A stretch of 64,000 bases of DNA from an uncultured Aquimarina sp. (GTDB taxonomy: Bacteria; Bacteroidota; Bacteroidia; Flavobacteriales; Flavobacteriaceae): NCBI GenBank assembly GCA_947503835.1, contig CANNFM010000003.1, positions 1-64,000 of the forward strand. Reading direction: 5' to 3'. The position numbers were made by a program, and so were the translations under genes. The notes beneath the pieces were generated by a model. The model saw only the letters and a program-made list of their open reading frames with translations, had not been told where the DNA came from and searched no databases. Positions 1-8,901 of this stretch are shown one piece after another. Positions within the stretch are counted from its first letter, which is position 1. Every line of letters starts with the position of its first letter.

Positions 1-60
1 TAATTCTCTTGTTAGTTTTACTCTTTACGTATTTTTATAATCAATATGTCAACTTATACA

Positions 61-129
61 GTTGGCAGTCCAACAGTCACAGTGGGCAGTATTATACTGC
101 TTACTGCATACTTTAAAAACTGCCCACTG
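61..129. repeat. Two inverted repeats in the 23S-5S spacer
   Basis: Positions 1-137 carry no gene and should be the spacer between a 23S gene left of the window and the 5S gene. Two inverted repeats lie in it: a short hairpin at 61-74 (GTTGG/CCAAC) and a perfect 11-base pair at 80-90 (CAGTGGGCAGT) with 119-129 (ACTGCCCACTG), enclosing 28 bases. The longer stem ends shortly before the 5S gene and could help process the precursor, or it could be a copy of a short GGCAGT-word intergenic repeat. The pairing is seen directly; the role is inference. Confidence 0.6.
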
Positions 130-137
130 AAAGATTT

Positions 138-246
<109 letters not shown>

Positions 247-247
247 G

Positions 248-280
248 AAACCCTTCATTACAACAATGAAGGGTTTTTTT
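248..280 (+). terminator. Terminator of the rRNA operon
   Basis: A stem of AAACCCTTCATT with AATGAAGGGTTT around a short loop, followed by a run of T, sits directly after the 5S gene. It has the form of a factor-independent terminator and would end the rRNA transcript. Confidence 0.9.
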
Positions 281-328
281 ATGACTAATTTTTTTTATTA
301 ACTTTAAGATATTTAATTTTCTAATTAA

Positions 329-1198
329 ATGAGATATAATAAAGTAACAGATACAATACTATCTTCAAAAGAAAAATTAATTATTCCTGTATTGTTTAGT
401 GGTTTAGTTTTTTTACTTCTAATTCTATTTCAACCATTTGAATATAGAGCATATACCTTTTTTAGAACTATAGGAGATTCTTTGCTTTCAGCTTTTTTGG
501 TATTATTAGTAACATTGTCTACAAGGGTTGTAATACCTTATTTATTTCGTGAACAATTGAAAGATAATAGGATGTTTATAAATGATGGTATTGAAATTAT
601 TCTGGATATTGTCTTGTTTCTTATTCTATCATTTTGTGTAAACCTAATTTATGGAGGATTTGTAACGGTAAGCTATAGTACTTGGTTAGGATTGTCACTT
701 AAATATATTTTAATTTTTGAAGTCTTATTTATTCCATTATCAATATTCATTAAACATTATTTTTTATTATATCTGCCCTTTAATCAGAATGAGAAAGATT
801 CTTTTGTTATTAAACAAAATATAGAAATCCCTTCAGAATCATTTACTAAAAAAATACGTTTTACTTCCAAAACAGAACAAAAGTATGTTGAGATATTACC
901 TCAAGACCTTATAATGATTAAAAGCTGGAGTAACTATATAGAAGTATTTTATGTCAAAGATCAAAAGATCATTTTTAGTCTACTAAGAAATACACTTATT
1001 AATATTAATGATTCGATAAAACATTATCCTTTTTTGTTTCGATGCCACCGCTCTTATGTAGTTAATACAAATAAAATTTTAGTAATAAAAGGGAACACTA
1101 GAGGATATCAGCTTACAATTGAAGGAGTGTCATCTAAAGTTCCAGTTTCTAGATCAAGAGTTTCATTATTCAATAAGATATATACAAATAATGAATAA
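329..1198 (+). CDS. Membrane-bound LytTR-family transcriptional regulator
   Basis: This 289-residue protein has about four membrane segments in its first half (near residues 18-37, 49-70, 88-110 and 121-148) and a LytTR DNA-binding domain in the last 105 residues, recognised by FRCHRSYVVN and the closing VPVSRSR. It lacks the receiver domain of classical LytR/AlgR regulators, so it probably senses something in or at the membrane and binds DNA from there. Similar membrane LytTR proteins are common in Bacteroidota. No kinase gene is adjacent. It starts about 50 bases after the rRNA terminator with an ATG at 329. The ligand and targets cannot be read from the sequence. Confidence 0.85.
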   Translation: MRYNKVTDTILSSKEKLIIPVLFSGLVFLLLILFQPFEYRAYTFFRTIGDSLLSAFLVLLVTLSTRVVIPYLFREQLKDNRMFINDGIEIILDIVLFLILSFCVNLIYGGFVTVSYSTWLGLSLKYILIFEVLFIPLSIFIKHYFLLYLPFNQNEKDSFVIKQNIEIPSESFTKKIRFTSKTEQKYVEILPQDLIMIKSWSNYIEVFYVKDQKIIFSLLRNTLININDSIKHYPFLFRCHRSYVVNTNKILVIKGNTRGYQLTIEGVSSKVPVSRSRVSLFNKIYTNNE

Positions 1199-1330
1199 GT
1201 TTTTTATTTGACTATACTTCGTTTACACTTTTCCATTTCGCAACAAAATCTTCCCGATCGTCACATTTATTGACATGCAATCATTATTGTGATTTTATTT
1301 GTGGTGTTTAATACTATTAAATATCTATTT

Positions 1331-1933
1331 ATGAAGGTAATAACTTTGAAAATTATAATGATTATAGGAATATGTATGTGTATTGCAAATTGTAAGACAG
1401 TGAAGAGTGATAATTTGTTAGAAGCTCCTGATACTTGGAGGAAAGAGGTATTGGGATTCCCATTAATTTTTGCTAAATCACTACCTTATAAAGGAGAAGA
1501 GCATATACGTTTTGCAGAAGGTTGGGGGGATGTTAATAGCGAATCATATTTTAGTTATGTGTTTTTATGGAGCTTAGATGAAAATCCTAGTTTAACCGTT
1601 GAAAAAATTGAGTCAGATATGGATATTTACTTTACTGGTTTAATGAAAATGGGGCTAATTATAAAATTCAAATTTTTTAAAAAACTACCTCAAACATTAA
1701 CTTCTTTCAGCGAACATGGCTATACTGATAAATCTTTTAAAGGAGTAATTGAGGTGTATGATGCTTTCTTTAAGAAAGAAAAAATAACATTAAATTCTAA
1801 AATCTCAGTATCCTATTGTGACGAAATAAAAAAACATTTTGTTTATTTTCGATTATCGCCCAAAGAATTTCAAGATCCAATTTGGATAGAATTAAATAAA
1901 GTTGATGTTAAAGTTGATTGCAATATGGAATAA
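1331..1933 (+). CDS. Hypothetical lipoprotein
   Basis: I do not recognise the family. An upstream ATG at 1289 would add 14 residues, but the ATG at 1331 gives a clean lipoprotein signal: two lysines, a hydrophobic stretch and a lipobox-like IANC with Cys at residue 21. The mature part (about 180 residues) is polar, with no repeats and few cysteines, and likely sits on a membrane facing the periplasm or outside. The stop codon lies inside the first of two palindromes that precede the polymerase cassette, so the end of this gene and that control region overlap. It could be co-transcribed with neither neighbour; no terminator is seen after it. Confidence 0.7.
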   Translation: MKVITLKIIMIIGICMCIANCKTVKSDNLLEAPDTWRKEVLGFPLIFAKSLPYKGEEHIRFAEGWGDVNSESYFSYVFLWSLDENPSLTVEKIESDMDIYFTGLMKMGLIIKFKFFKKLPQTLTSFSEHGYTDKSFKGVIEVYDAFFKKEKITLNSKISVSYCDEIKKHFVYFRLSPKEFQDPIWIELNKVDVKVDCNME

Positions 1934-1958
1934 TTCCATTTAATAGGAATAATTCCAT
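1925..1958. promoter_or_regulatory. Two palindromic operator-like sites before the polymerase cassette
   Basis: ATGGAATAATTCCAT (1925-1939) is a perfect palindrome with one central base. GGAATAATTCC (1946-1956) repeats its core. The 13-mer GGAATAATTCCAT thus occurs twice, 19 bases apart, ending about 20 bases before a TAGTTTTG promoter element. The single-base centre makes RNA hairpins unlikely and protein-dimer binding likely. The spacing of nearly two helical turns would let two dimers sit on the same face. Which repressor binds is unknown; none is encoded in the window. Confidence 0.65.
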
Positions 1959-1977
1959 AAATTCATTTTTTTTGTAG

Positions 1978-1985
1978 TAGTTTTG
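1978..1985 (+). promoter_or_regulatory. Promoter -7 element of the polymerase cassette
   Basis: TAGTTTTG matches the Bacteroidota -7 consensus TAnnTTTG exactly and lies 20 bases before the ATG at 2005. No clear -33 TTTG at the usual distance is seen; the palindromes occupy that place, which fits repression by promoter occlusion. Confidence 0.6.
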
Positions 1986-2004
1986 TATTGTTAAAGAAAA
2001 TATA

Positions 2005-3384
2005 ATGCAAGACCAATTATATACTGTTATTGACGTTGAAACTACAGGAAAAGGTATTTTGGGTAATCGTATTACAGAGATATGTATTGTACGATTACAA
2101 GGAAATAAAATCCTGGACAAATTTACATCTCTAGTCGACCCTGAACAGAATATCCCTCCTTTTATTACAGGGCTTACCGGTATTGATAATGATATGGTTC
2201 GAGATGCTCCTAAGTTTCATGAAATCGCAGAACGCATTATCGAAATTACTACAGGAGCTATTTTTGTAGCTCATAATGTTAATTTTGATTATAATGTAGT
2301 TAGGAATGAATTTAAAAACCTTGGACAGACGTTTACCCGAAAAAAACTATGTACTGTACGTCTTTCCAGAAAATTAATACCTGGATTATTTTCTTACAGC
2401 TTGGGTAGGCTTTGCTCATCGCTTAATATTCCATTAGTTGGTCGACACCGTGCCGAAGGTGATACCGATGCTACAGTAATTTTATTTCAACGAATTTTAG
2501 AACTCGACCCAGAGTTTGCAATGATCAACTCTTTTTTAAATGCTCGCTCTAAAGAAGCGACACTTCCTCCACATCTTGATGTTGATATTATAAATTCGTT
2601 ACCAGAACAAACAGGAATCTATCTATTCAAAGATCAAAAAGGAAAAGTTATTTATGCTGGTAAAGCAAAGAATATAAAGCAACGAGTAATTAGTCACTTT
2701 TATGATAAAAAGAATAAAGAATATGCTCTTGGGCAAAATACGCATGCCATAGATTATGAAATTACAGGTAATGAATTAATTGCTTTATTATTAGAAGCAG
2801 AGAAAATCCAGAAACATTATCCAAAATTTAATAGCGCTCAAAAAAAAGTAGTAGCTCCGTATAGAATCATACAGTATACAAATAGAAGAGGTATTATACA
2901 ACTTGCAATCGACAGATCAAAAAGCACAGATCATTCACTAGAGGTGTTTTATAGACAATCCGATGCCATAGAACAACTAGAACGATTGTGTTTTGATTAT
3001 CAGCTGTGTCCTCGGTATTGTAATCTACAAAGTACTTCAAAGCAATGCTCTCATTATCGATTAAAGAATTGTAAAGGAGTATGTTATGGTCAAGAATCTG
3101 TAGCATTATATAATATGAGGGTACAGCAAGCATTAGGATCCTTAAAAAAACAAAAAGAAACCTACCTGATCAGGGAAAAAGGAAGGACTATAGATGAACA
3201 TAGTTTTGTGATGATACAAAACGGAATTTATAAGGGGTTTGGATATGTTCATCAATCAGAACAAGTATCACATTTTGATGATTTTGAAACTTTTTTGACA
3301 CTACAAAAACATACATATCATACTACAAAAATCATCAAGAGCTACTTACGCAAACATGGGGAAAACAATATTATATATATGTAA
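2005..3384 (+). CDS. DEDDh exonuclease fused to GIY-YIG (UvrC/Cho-like) nuclease, cassette copy
   Basis: The first 165 residues form a DnaQ-like 3'-5' exonuclease with Asp10 and Glu12 in DVETTG, an HNVNFD motif and the RHRAEGD motif that supplies the last His and Asp. A GIY-YIG endonuclease follows, with GIY at 204-206, YAG at 217-219, Arg near 227 and the Glu of LLLEAEK. Then comes a cysteine-containing stretch (CPRYC ... CKGVC) like that of UvrC and Cho. The 459-residue layout matches the DnaQ-UvrC fusions of many bacteria. Both active sites look intact. It is the first gene of a three-gene unit with a Y-family and a DnaE-type polymerase 11 and 22 bases apart, suggesting damage incision, trimming or proofreading. 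A full paralogue lies at 61601-62974. Confidence 0.88.
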   Translation: MQDQLYTVIDVETTGKGILGNRITEICIVRLQGNKILDKFTSLVDPEQNIPPFITGLTGIDNDMVRDAPKFHEIAERIIEITTGAIFVAHNVNFDYNVVRNEFKNLGQTFTRKKLCTVRLSRKLIPGLFSYSLGRLCSSLNIPLVGRHRAEGDTDATVILFQRILELDPEFAMINSFLNARSKEATLPPHLDVDIINSLPEQTGIYLFKDQKGKVIYAGKAKNIKQRVISHFYDKKNKEYALGQNTHAIDYEITGNELIALLLEAEKIQKHYPKFNSAQKKVVAPYRIIQYTNRRGIIQLAIDRSKSTDHSLEVFYRQSDAIEQLERLCFDYQLCPRYCNLQSTSKQCSHYRLKNCKGVCYGQESVALYNMRVQQALGSLKKQKETYLIREKGRTIDEHSFVMIQNGIYKGFGYVHQSEQVSHFDDFETFLTLQKHTYHTTKIIKSYLRKHGENNIIYM

Positions 3385-3395
3385 AAGGAATAATT

Positions 3396-4616
3396 ATGAA
3401 TACTACAATAGTGCACTTTGATCTGGATACTTTTTTTGTATCCTGTGAGCGTCTTTTGGATAGCAGGCTGAATAATAAGCCTGTGATTGTGGGTGGTACT
3501 GGGGATCGTGGAGTAGTGAGTGCAGCAAGTTATGAAACTAGAGGGTATGGTGTTCATTCGGGAATGCCTATGAAAATGGCTAGACAACTTTGCCCTAATG
3601 CTATCTACATACGTGGTAATGCAGGCACATACACTAAATTTTCAAAACAAGTGACCGAAATTTTACAAAGAGAAGTACCAGTTTTAGAAAAAGCTAGTGT
3701 AGATGAATTCTATGCAGACCTTACCGGGATGGATCGCTTTTTTGGGTGTTATAAGTTTGCATCAGAGTTACGTAATAAAATTATTAATGAAGCAGGGTTA
3801 CCGATCTCCTTTGGACTTTCAGTAAATAAAACAGTTTCTAAAGTTGCTACCAATGAGGCTAAACCCAATAATCAACTGAAAATCGATACCGGTTATGAAA
3901 AAGCTTTTCTAGCCCCGTTATCAATCAAAAAAATCCCGATGGTAGGAGAGAAGACCTATCGTACATTTTGTAATATGGGAATCAAGAATGTACATGCAGT
4001 GCAGCAAATGCCTGTAGAAATGATGACCTCTGTTTTTGGGAAAAATGGACGTATTATATGGCAACGTGCTAATGGTATCGATCGTACTCCTATAGTAGAG
4101 TATCATGAGCGCAAATCTATTTCGAGTGAGCGTACATATGGACAAGATACAATTAATGTTACCATCCTTAAAACTACGATTACAGCAATGGCAGAGAATT
4201 TAGCTTTTCAATTACGACGGGGAGGAAAGCTTACATCATGTGTAACCGTTAAGATTCGTTATTCAGACTTTCAAACGTATTCCAAGCAACTTAAAATACC
4301 GTACACATCGGCTGATCATCATTTGATACCTGTGGTAATGGATCTTTTTGAAAACCTGTTCAACAGAAGGTTGTTAATACGGCTCGTTGGTGTTCGATAC
4401 AGTGGTTTAACTGCCGGGACATATCAAATTAATTTATTTGATGATGAAAAGAAAACAGTAAATCTTTACAAGGCAATGGATACCATACGTATTCGATATG
4501 GAGATCGAAGTATAATGCGTGCAGCTACATTGGGTGATGGGGCCCGAACTATCGGTAATTTTACAAACCCTTTTAATGGGGAACCGCCTATAGTTTTAGC
4601 ACATAGAACCCTGTAA
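3396..4616 (+). CDS. Y-family DNA polymerase (DinB/UmuC-like)
   Basis: This is a 406-residue translesion polymerase. The first catalytic Asp (residue 9) is in FDLDTFF and the second pair is Asp103-Glu104 in SVDEFYAD, so the enzyme should be active, unlike ImuB proteins, which lack these residues. Phe14 sits at the steric-gate place. A sliding-clamp motif QINLF is found at residues 344-348, followed by a short tail. It lies between the exonuclease/GIY-YIG fusion and a DnaE-type polymerase, so it probably inserts opposite lesions within a shared system. Whether it is closer to DinB or to UmuC cannot be decided by eye. Confidence 0.9.
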   Translation: MNTTIVHFDLDTFFVSCERLLDSRLNNKPVIVGGTGDRGVVSAASYETRGYGVHSGMPMKMARQLCPNAIYIRGNAGTYTKFSKQVTEILQREVPVLEKASVDEFYADLTGMDRFFGCYKFASELRNKIINEAGLPISFGLSVNKTVSKVATNEAKPNNQLKIDTGYEKAFLAPLSIKKIPMVGEKTYRTFCNMGIKNVHAVQQMPVEMMTSVFGKNGRIIWQRANGIDRTPIVEYHERKSISSERTYGQDTINVTILKTTITAMAENLAFQLRRGGKLTSCVTVKIRYSDFQTYSKQLKIPYTSADHHLIPVVMDLFENLFNRRLLIRLVGVRYSGLTAGTYQINLFDDEKKTVNLYKAMDTIRIRYGDRSIMRAATLGDGARTIGNFTNPFNGEPPIVLAHRTL

Positions 4617-4638
4617 ATAATTACAATACAAAAGAAAA

Positions 4639-7600
4639 ATGTATTTAAATAATCATTCATACTATAGTTTACGATATGGTACAATATCAGAAATTGAACT
4701 ATTAGAAATGGCTCAACAAAACAGGTGTACTTATTTTCCTCTTACTGATATTAATACTACCTCAGCTTGTTTAAACTTTATAAGAAAAGCTCCTTCTTAT
4801 GGTATTACACCTATTGTTGGGATTGACTTTCGTAATGATGCCCAGCAATGCTATGTTTGCCTTGCAGAAAATAATGAAGGTTTTTTAGAATTGAATCGAT
4901 TTCTTTCAGAACATTTACATGCAGAAGAAACTTTTCCAGATCGAGCTCCATCTTTTGATAATAGTGTCGTTATTTATCCTTTTGAAAAATTACTAGCTTT
5001 AGATAAGACTACTTTTTTAGATAATGAATTTATTGGCGTTGGGCTTACAGACATTAATAAGTTACGCTTTTCGAAACTGAGTGAATTTACAGATAAATTG
5101 GTAGTGCTGCATTCAGTTACTTTTCGCGATAAGCGTGATTTTAATACCCATCGATTGTTGCGTGCTATTGATACTAATATGTTGTTGAGTAAATTACCTG
5201 AATCACAGCAAGGAGCTCCTGAACATACAATGTATCCTTTGGCAGTCATTGAAAAAGCCTTTGAGAATTACCCACATATTCTTAAGAATACACGACAATT
5301 GCTCGCTCGATGCAGTATTGAGTTTAATTTTTCAAAAAACAGAGAAAATCAAAATTTGAAAACTGTTTTTGGAAGTACTGACGCGGATTATGAAAAGCTT
5401 GTTAATCTATGTGAATTAGGGCTTCCTATACGTTATGAAGTGGTGACCGATGCTATACGAAAACGTTTAGAAAAAGAACTTACTCTAATCAAACAGCAAA
5501 ATTTTGTAAGCTTCTTTTTAATTAACTGGAAAATCATTCAGTATGCAAAATCTAAAGATTATTATCATGTAGGTCGCGGTAGTGGAGCTAATAGTATTGT
5601 AGCTTATTTATTAGAAATTACAGATGTAGACCCCATAGAATTGGATTTATATTTTGAACGTTTTATGAATCTATATCGTGCGAGCCCTCCTGATTTTGAT
5701 ATTGATTTTTCTAGTTGGGATAGAGAGGATGTTACCCGTTTTATTTTTGAAACTTTTGGAAATAATGGTCAAGCAGCCTTATTAGGTGCATATGTAACAT
5801 TTAAGCATAGTGGGGCTGTACGGGAATTAGGAAAAGTATTTGGACTTCCTAAACATGAAATAGATAAACTTAGTGATGGTAAATATGACCCTAAAAAGTT
5901 GGATAAACTCTCCGAACTGGTACTTCAGTATGCAAAATACCTGCATGGTCGGCCAAACTATATAAGCATTCATGCGGCAGGAATCCTTATTTCTGAAAAC
6001 CCTATTCATTATTTTTCGGCGACCCATTTACCACCTAAAGGATTTCCTACGGTTCAGTTTGATATGCATATAGCCGAAGATGTGGGATTATATAAGTTTG
6101 ATATTTTAGGGCAACGAGGGTTGGGAAAAATTAAAGATGCTATTGCAATTATCAAAGAAAATCATCCTGATATTACTTTGCCTAATATTCATAATGCGAA
6201 ACCCTTTTTTGAAGACTCCAATATCAATGCAATGATCGAAAGAGCCGAATGTATTGGTTGCTTTTATGTAGAATCTCCTGCAATGAGAATGCTATTAAAA
6301 AAACTGGGAGTACGTGATTATTTAACACTAGTAGCGGCCAGCTCTATTATCCGTCCAGGAGTTGCTAAAAGCGGAATGATGCGCGAATACATTTTACGTC
6401 ATAAAAATCCTGAACGAAGAAAACTGGCACATCCGGTATTGTGGGATATTATGCCTGATACTTATGGTGTGATGGTATACCAGGAGGATGTAATCAAGGT
6501 AGCGCATCATTATGCAGGGCTTGATTTAGGAGAAGCCGACGTGTTACGAAGGGGGATGAGTGGTAAATATCGATCACGGGAAGAGTTTCAGGCAGTGAGA
6601 GATAAATTTATTGCTAATTGTCGTGAACGGGGAGAGGCCGATGAAGTGATTTTTGAAGTATGGCGACAGATAGAGAGTTTTGCAGGTTATGCTTTTGCAA
6701 AAGGACACTCTGCCTCTTATGCAGTAGAATCGTATCAGAGTTTGTTTTTGAAATGCTATTACCCTCTGGAGTATATGGTGGCTACTATTAATAATGGAGG
6801 AGGGTTTTATAGAGTAGAAACCTATATACACGAAGCGCGAATCCATGGCGCCATCATCCATCCCCCTTGTATTAATACCAGTTCGATAGATACGATAATC
6901 AATGGAAAAGAAATTTACTTAGGCCTGCAACATTTGCAAGGGCTCGAAAAACGTTCAATATTAAAAATTATGAAGGCTAGAGTAGATGGATTGTTTAGCT
7001 CTTTAGATAATTTTATGGAGCGTGTGCCTCTCTCTATTGAGCAAATGGATGTACTTATTCGTATTGATGCCTTCAGATCCTTAGGCAAGGATAAACGAAG
7101 CTTGTTATGGGAGGCTCATTTTAAGTGTAATCATATTGTTGTCAATGAGTTTCAGCAACAGCTTTTTAAGATGAATACTAAAGATTTTACGTTGCCTACG
7201 TTTACAATTACAGATTTAGAAAGTGCTTTTGACCAATTAGAATTATTAAATTTTACACTTTATGATCCCTTTATTTTATTAGAAATACCTCCGACTAGTA
7301 GTATATTATGCACTGATTTAGCTCAATATTTAAATACGATTATTGTAATCTATGGATATTTAATTACAGTAAAAAACACAGGAACCTCTAAAGGAGATCG
7401 CATGTTTTTTGGTACATTCTTGGACCAGAAAGGAGAGTGGATCGACACAGTGCATTTTCCACCAGTGGCCAAGAAATATCCTTTTAGAGGAAAGGGGATC
7501 TATCGAATTACTGGAAAGGTAGTTTCGGAGTTTGATTTTTTAAGTATTGAAGTCATTAAACAAGAACGGATGCTCTATGTATCAGATCCTAGATTTGATA

Positions 7601-7662
7601 CTACTTATAATCGCAAAGAACTCCCAGAAGAACAAGGAAAGCCTTTTGGATTATTGAGGTGA
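4639..7662 (+). CDS. Short DnaE-type DNA polymerase III alpha subunit (error-prone type)
   Basis: The 1007-residue length fits the short, accessory DnaE/DnaE2 group better than the replicative enzyme, which is longer. An N-terminal PHP domain is present, but its first metal motif reads NNHSYYS where replicative DnaE has HxH, so its metal site is probably lost. The polymerase core is intact: GRGSGANS, PDFDIDF at 351-357 and the third Asp near 488 in KFDILG. A possible clamp motif QQQLF lies at 839-843 and an OB-fold-like part near 895-960. It ends a three-gene unit with an exonuclease/GIY-YIG fusion and a Y-family polymerase, as DnaE2 does with ImuB. A terminator follows. Confidence 0.9.
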   Translation: MYLNNHSYYSLRYGTISEIELLEMAQQNRCTYFPLTDINTTSACLNFIRKAPSYGITPIVGIDFRNDAQQCYVCLAENNEGFLELNRFLSEHLHAEETFPDRAPSFDNSVVIYPFEKLLALDKTTFLDNEFIGVGLTDINKLRFSKLSEFTDKLVVLHSVTFRDKRDFNTHRLLRAIDTNMLLSKLPESQQGAPEHTMYPLAVIEKAFENYPHILKNTRQLLARCSIEFNFSKNRENQNLKTVFGSTDADYEKLVNLCELGLPIRYEVVTDAIRKRLEKELTLIKQQNFVSFFLINWKIIQYAKSKDYYHVGRGSGANSIVAYLLEITDVDPIELDLYFERFMNLYRASPPDFDIDFSSWDREDVTRFIFETFGNNGQAALLGAYVTFKHSGAVRELGKVFGLPKHEIDKLSDGKYDPKKLDKLSELVLQYAKYLHGRPNYISIHAAGILISENPIHYFSATHLPPKGFPTVQFDMHIAEDVGLYKFDILGQRGLGKIKDAIAIIKENHPDITLPNIHNAKPFFEDSNINAMIERAECIGCFYVESPAMRMLLKKLGVRDYLTLVAASSIIRPGVAKSGMMREYILRHKNPERRKLAHPVLWDIMPDTYGVMVYQEDVIKVAHHYAGLDLGEADVLRRGMSGKYRSREEFQAVRDKFIANCRERGEADEVIFEVWRQIESFAGYAFAKGHSASYAVESYQSLFLKCYYPLEYMVATINNGGGFYRVETYIHEARIHGAIIHPPCINTSSIDTIINGKEIYLGLQHLQGLEKRSILKIMKARVDGLFSSLDNFMERVPLSIEQMDVLIRIDAFRSLGKDKRSLLWEAHFKCNHIVVNEFQQQLFKMNTKDFTLPTFTITDLESAFDQLELLNFTLYDPFILLEIPPTSSILCTDLAQYLNTIIVIYGYLITVKNTGTSKGDRMFFGTFLDQKGEWIDTVHFPPVAKKYPFRGKGIYRITGKVVSEFDFLSIEVIKQERMLYVSDPRFDTTYNRKELPEEQGKPFGLLR

Positions 7663-7726
7663 TATGATTTGAAATAAGGTCGTAAATAAGTGAATTCGGT
7701 ATTTTTAGACATAATTAGGCATAAAA

Positions 7727-7756
7727 AAACGACACCTGATTAAGGGTGTCGTTTCG
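7727..7756. terminator. Bidirectional terminator between convergent genes
   Basis: A perfect 10-base stem, AAACGACACC with GGTGTCGTTT, stands between the end of the DnaE-type gene and the end of the minus-strand gene at 7799. A-rich and T-rich flanks on both sides let it work in either direction. Confidence 0.85.
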
Positions 7757-7798
7757 AAAAATTTTATTTTGGGGCTACAAAATAAAATTCAGTTTTTA

Positions 7799-8611
7799 TT
7801 AATTTCCAGTATAACCAGCAAATTGCTGCATAGCTGTTTTAGTAAGTTCTTTAGCTCTATTTACATAGAAGTTCTTAGTATCATCAAGCGATTCATTTTT
7901 TAACTCATTATCACTTCTAACATAATCTCTCTGAGATTCGAATGTAGACTCTTCATTAAGTACTACGCTTAATTCCTGAAGTGCGGTTTCTAAATTTTGC
8001 AATGCTCTTTCTGCTTTTGATTTTATTAACGACTGCTCTTTTAACTCTGCCGCTCTTTTTAATTCAAATTCTTCCTTTTTTTTGTTTTGTAATGCTATTT
8101 GTTGTTCTAGCTCTTTTTGTTCGATCGCCAATTGACGACGTTTTTCTTCTAGTTCTCTTTGCTTTTCAGAAACCTCATTTTCTACTTCAGCTATTTCATT
8201 TTCTTCTTCAATTGAAGCTTCTTCAGCATAAGAATTGTCACTAGTATTGGCTTGGCAATATGTTAATTGCTCTAGGAGTTGAGAACCTAGTTCTTTAGCA
8301 CGCTTAGCAAAAAACCTACTACGCTCATAAGTGTCTTGTTCTAATGAGCTTTGCATATCTACTCTAGCTTGATATGCCGTTTCAGTGGCTATTTTACAGT
8401 CACATTCGCTAGCTAAGTTTTCTACTTTCTGGAATGACTCTATAGCTTTATCTGCATATTCTTGAGTATGATACACATTATTTGCGCCGTGTGCTTTTTT
8501 ACTATGAGAATAAGCATAACTAGCTGCTGTTAAGGCATCATCATAAACATTTTGGGCATTAACCTGTGAGATAAAACAAGATAATAATAAGATAAGTGAA
8601 ATGTTTTTCAT
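7799..8611 (-). CDS. Secreted coiled-coil protein of unknown function
   Basis: The family is not recognised. The ATG at 8611 gives a normal signal peptide (MKN followed by a hydrophobic stretch ending in VNA), whereas the longer start at 8656 would put 15 charged residues before it. The mature protein has a helical N-terminal half with CDC and CQA cysteines, then a Glu/Lys/Gln-rich segment (about residues 145-215) with heptad character, typical of a coiled coil, and a short C-terminal part. Two similar stretches about 60-70 residues long, each with RSRFFAKRAKELG or NFYVNRAKELT, suggest an internal duplication. It should be periplasmic. It stands alone, with a shared terminator behind it. Confidence 0.75.
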   Translation of the reverse strand: MKNISLILLLSCFISQVNAQNVYDDALTAASYAYSHSKKAHGANNVYHTQEYADKAIESFQKVENLASECDCKIATETAYQARVDMQSSLEQDTYERSRFFAKRAKELGSQLLEQLTYCQANTSDNSYAEEASIEEENEIAEVENEVSEKQRELEEKRRQLAIEQKELEQQIALQNKKKEEFELKRAAELKEQSLIKSKAERALQNLETALQELSVVLNEESTFESQRDYVRSDNELKNESLDDTKNFYVNRAKELTKTAMQQFAGYTGN

Positions 8612-8901
8612 TATAGGGGGCTTTTGATCACGAAGCAATAATACAATTTTTTTCATGTAACACCTAAAAAAAATGTCATTAATCGATAAAAAACGTATTT
8701 TATCTTGATTTTTACGGGGAAACCTTAGTTTTCTGGAATAAATGTCCTACTGTTTTGTAAGAATAATTATTGTTATCACATGAATTTTTATTAAAACGAT
8801 AATTTTTATGTAATATTTTAACGATGCCAAATAAACTTGAAATTTATGATTCGATACTTATATTGTGTAAGTTAATTATGTATCTTTCGTCCTAATATTC
8901 T

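Noticed and set aside
3388..3398. GGAATAATT before the ATG of the Y-family gene as a third operator
   Set aside because: Only 9 of 11 core bases and no second half of the palindrome; it may simply be an A/G-rich ribosome-binding stretch.
4466..4684. Minus-strand ORFs across the Y-family/DnaE junction and others of 60-95 codons inside large genes
   Set aside because: They are shadows of real genes in other frames, without motifs or plausible start sites.
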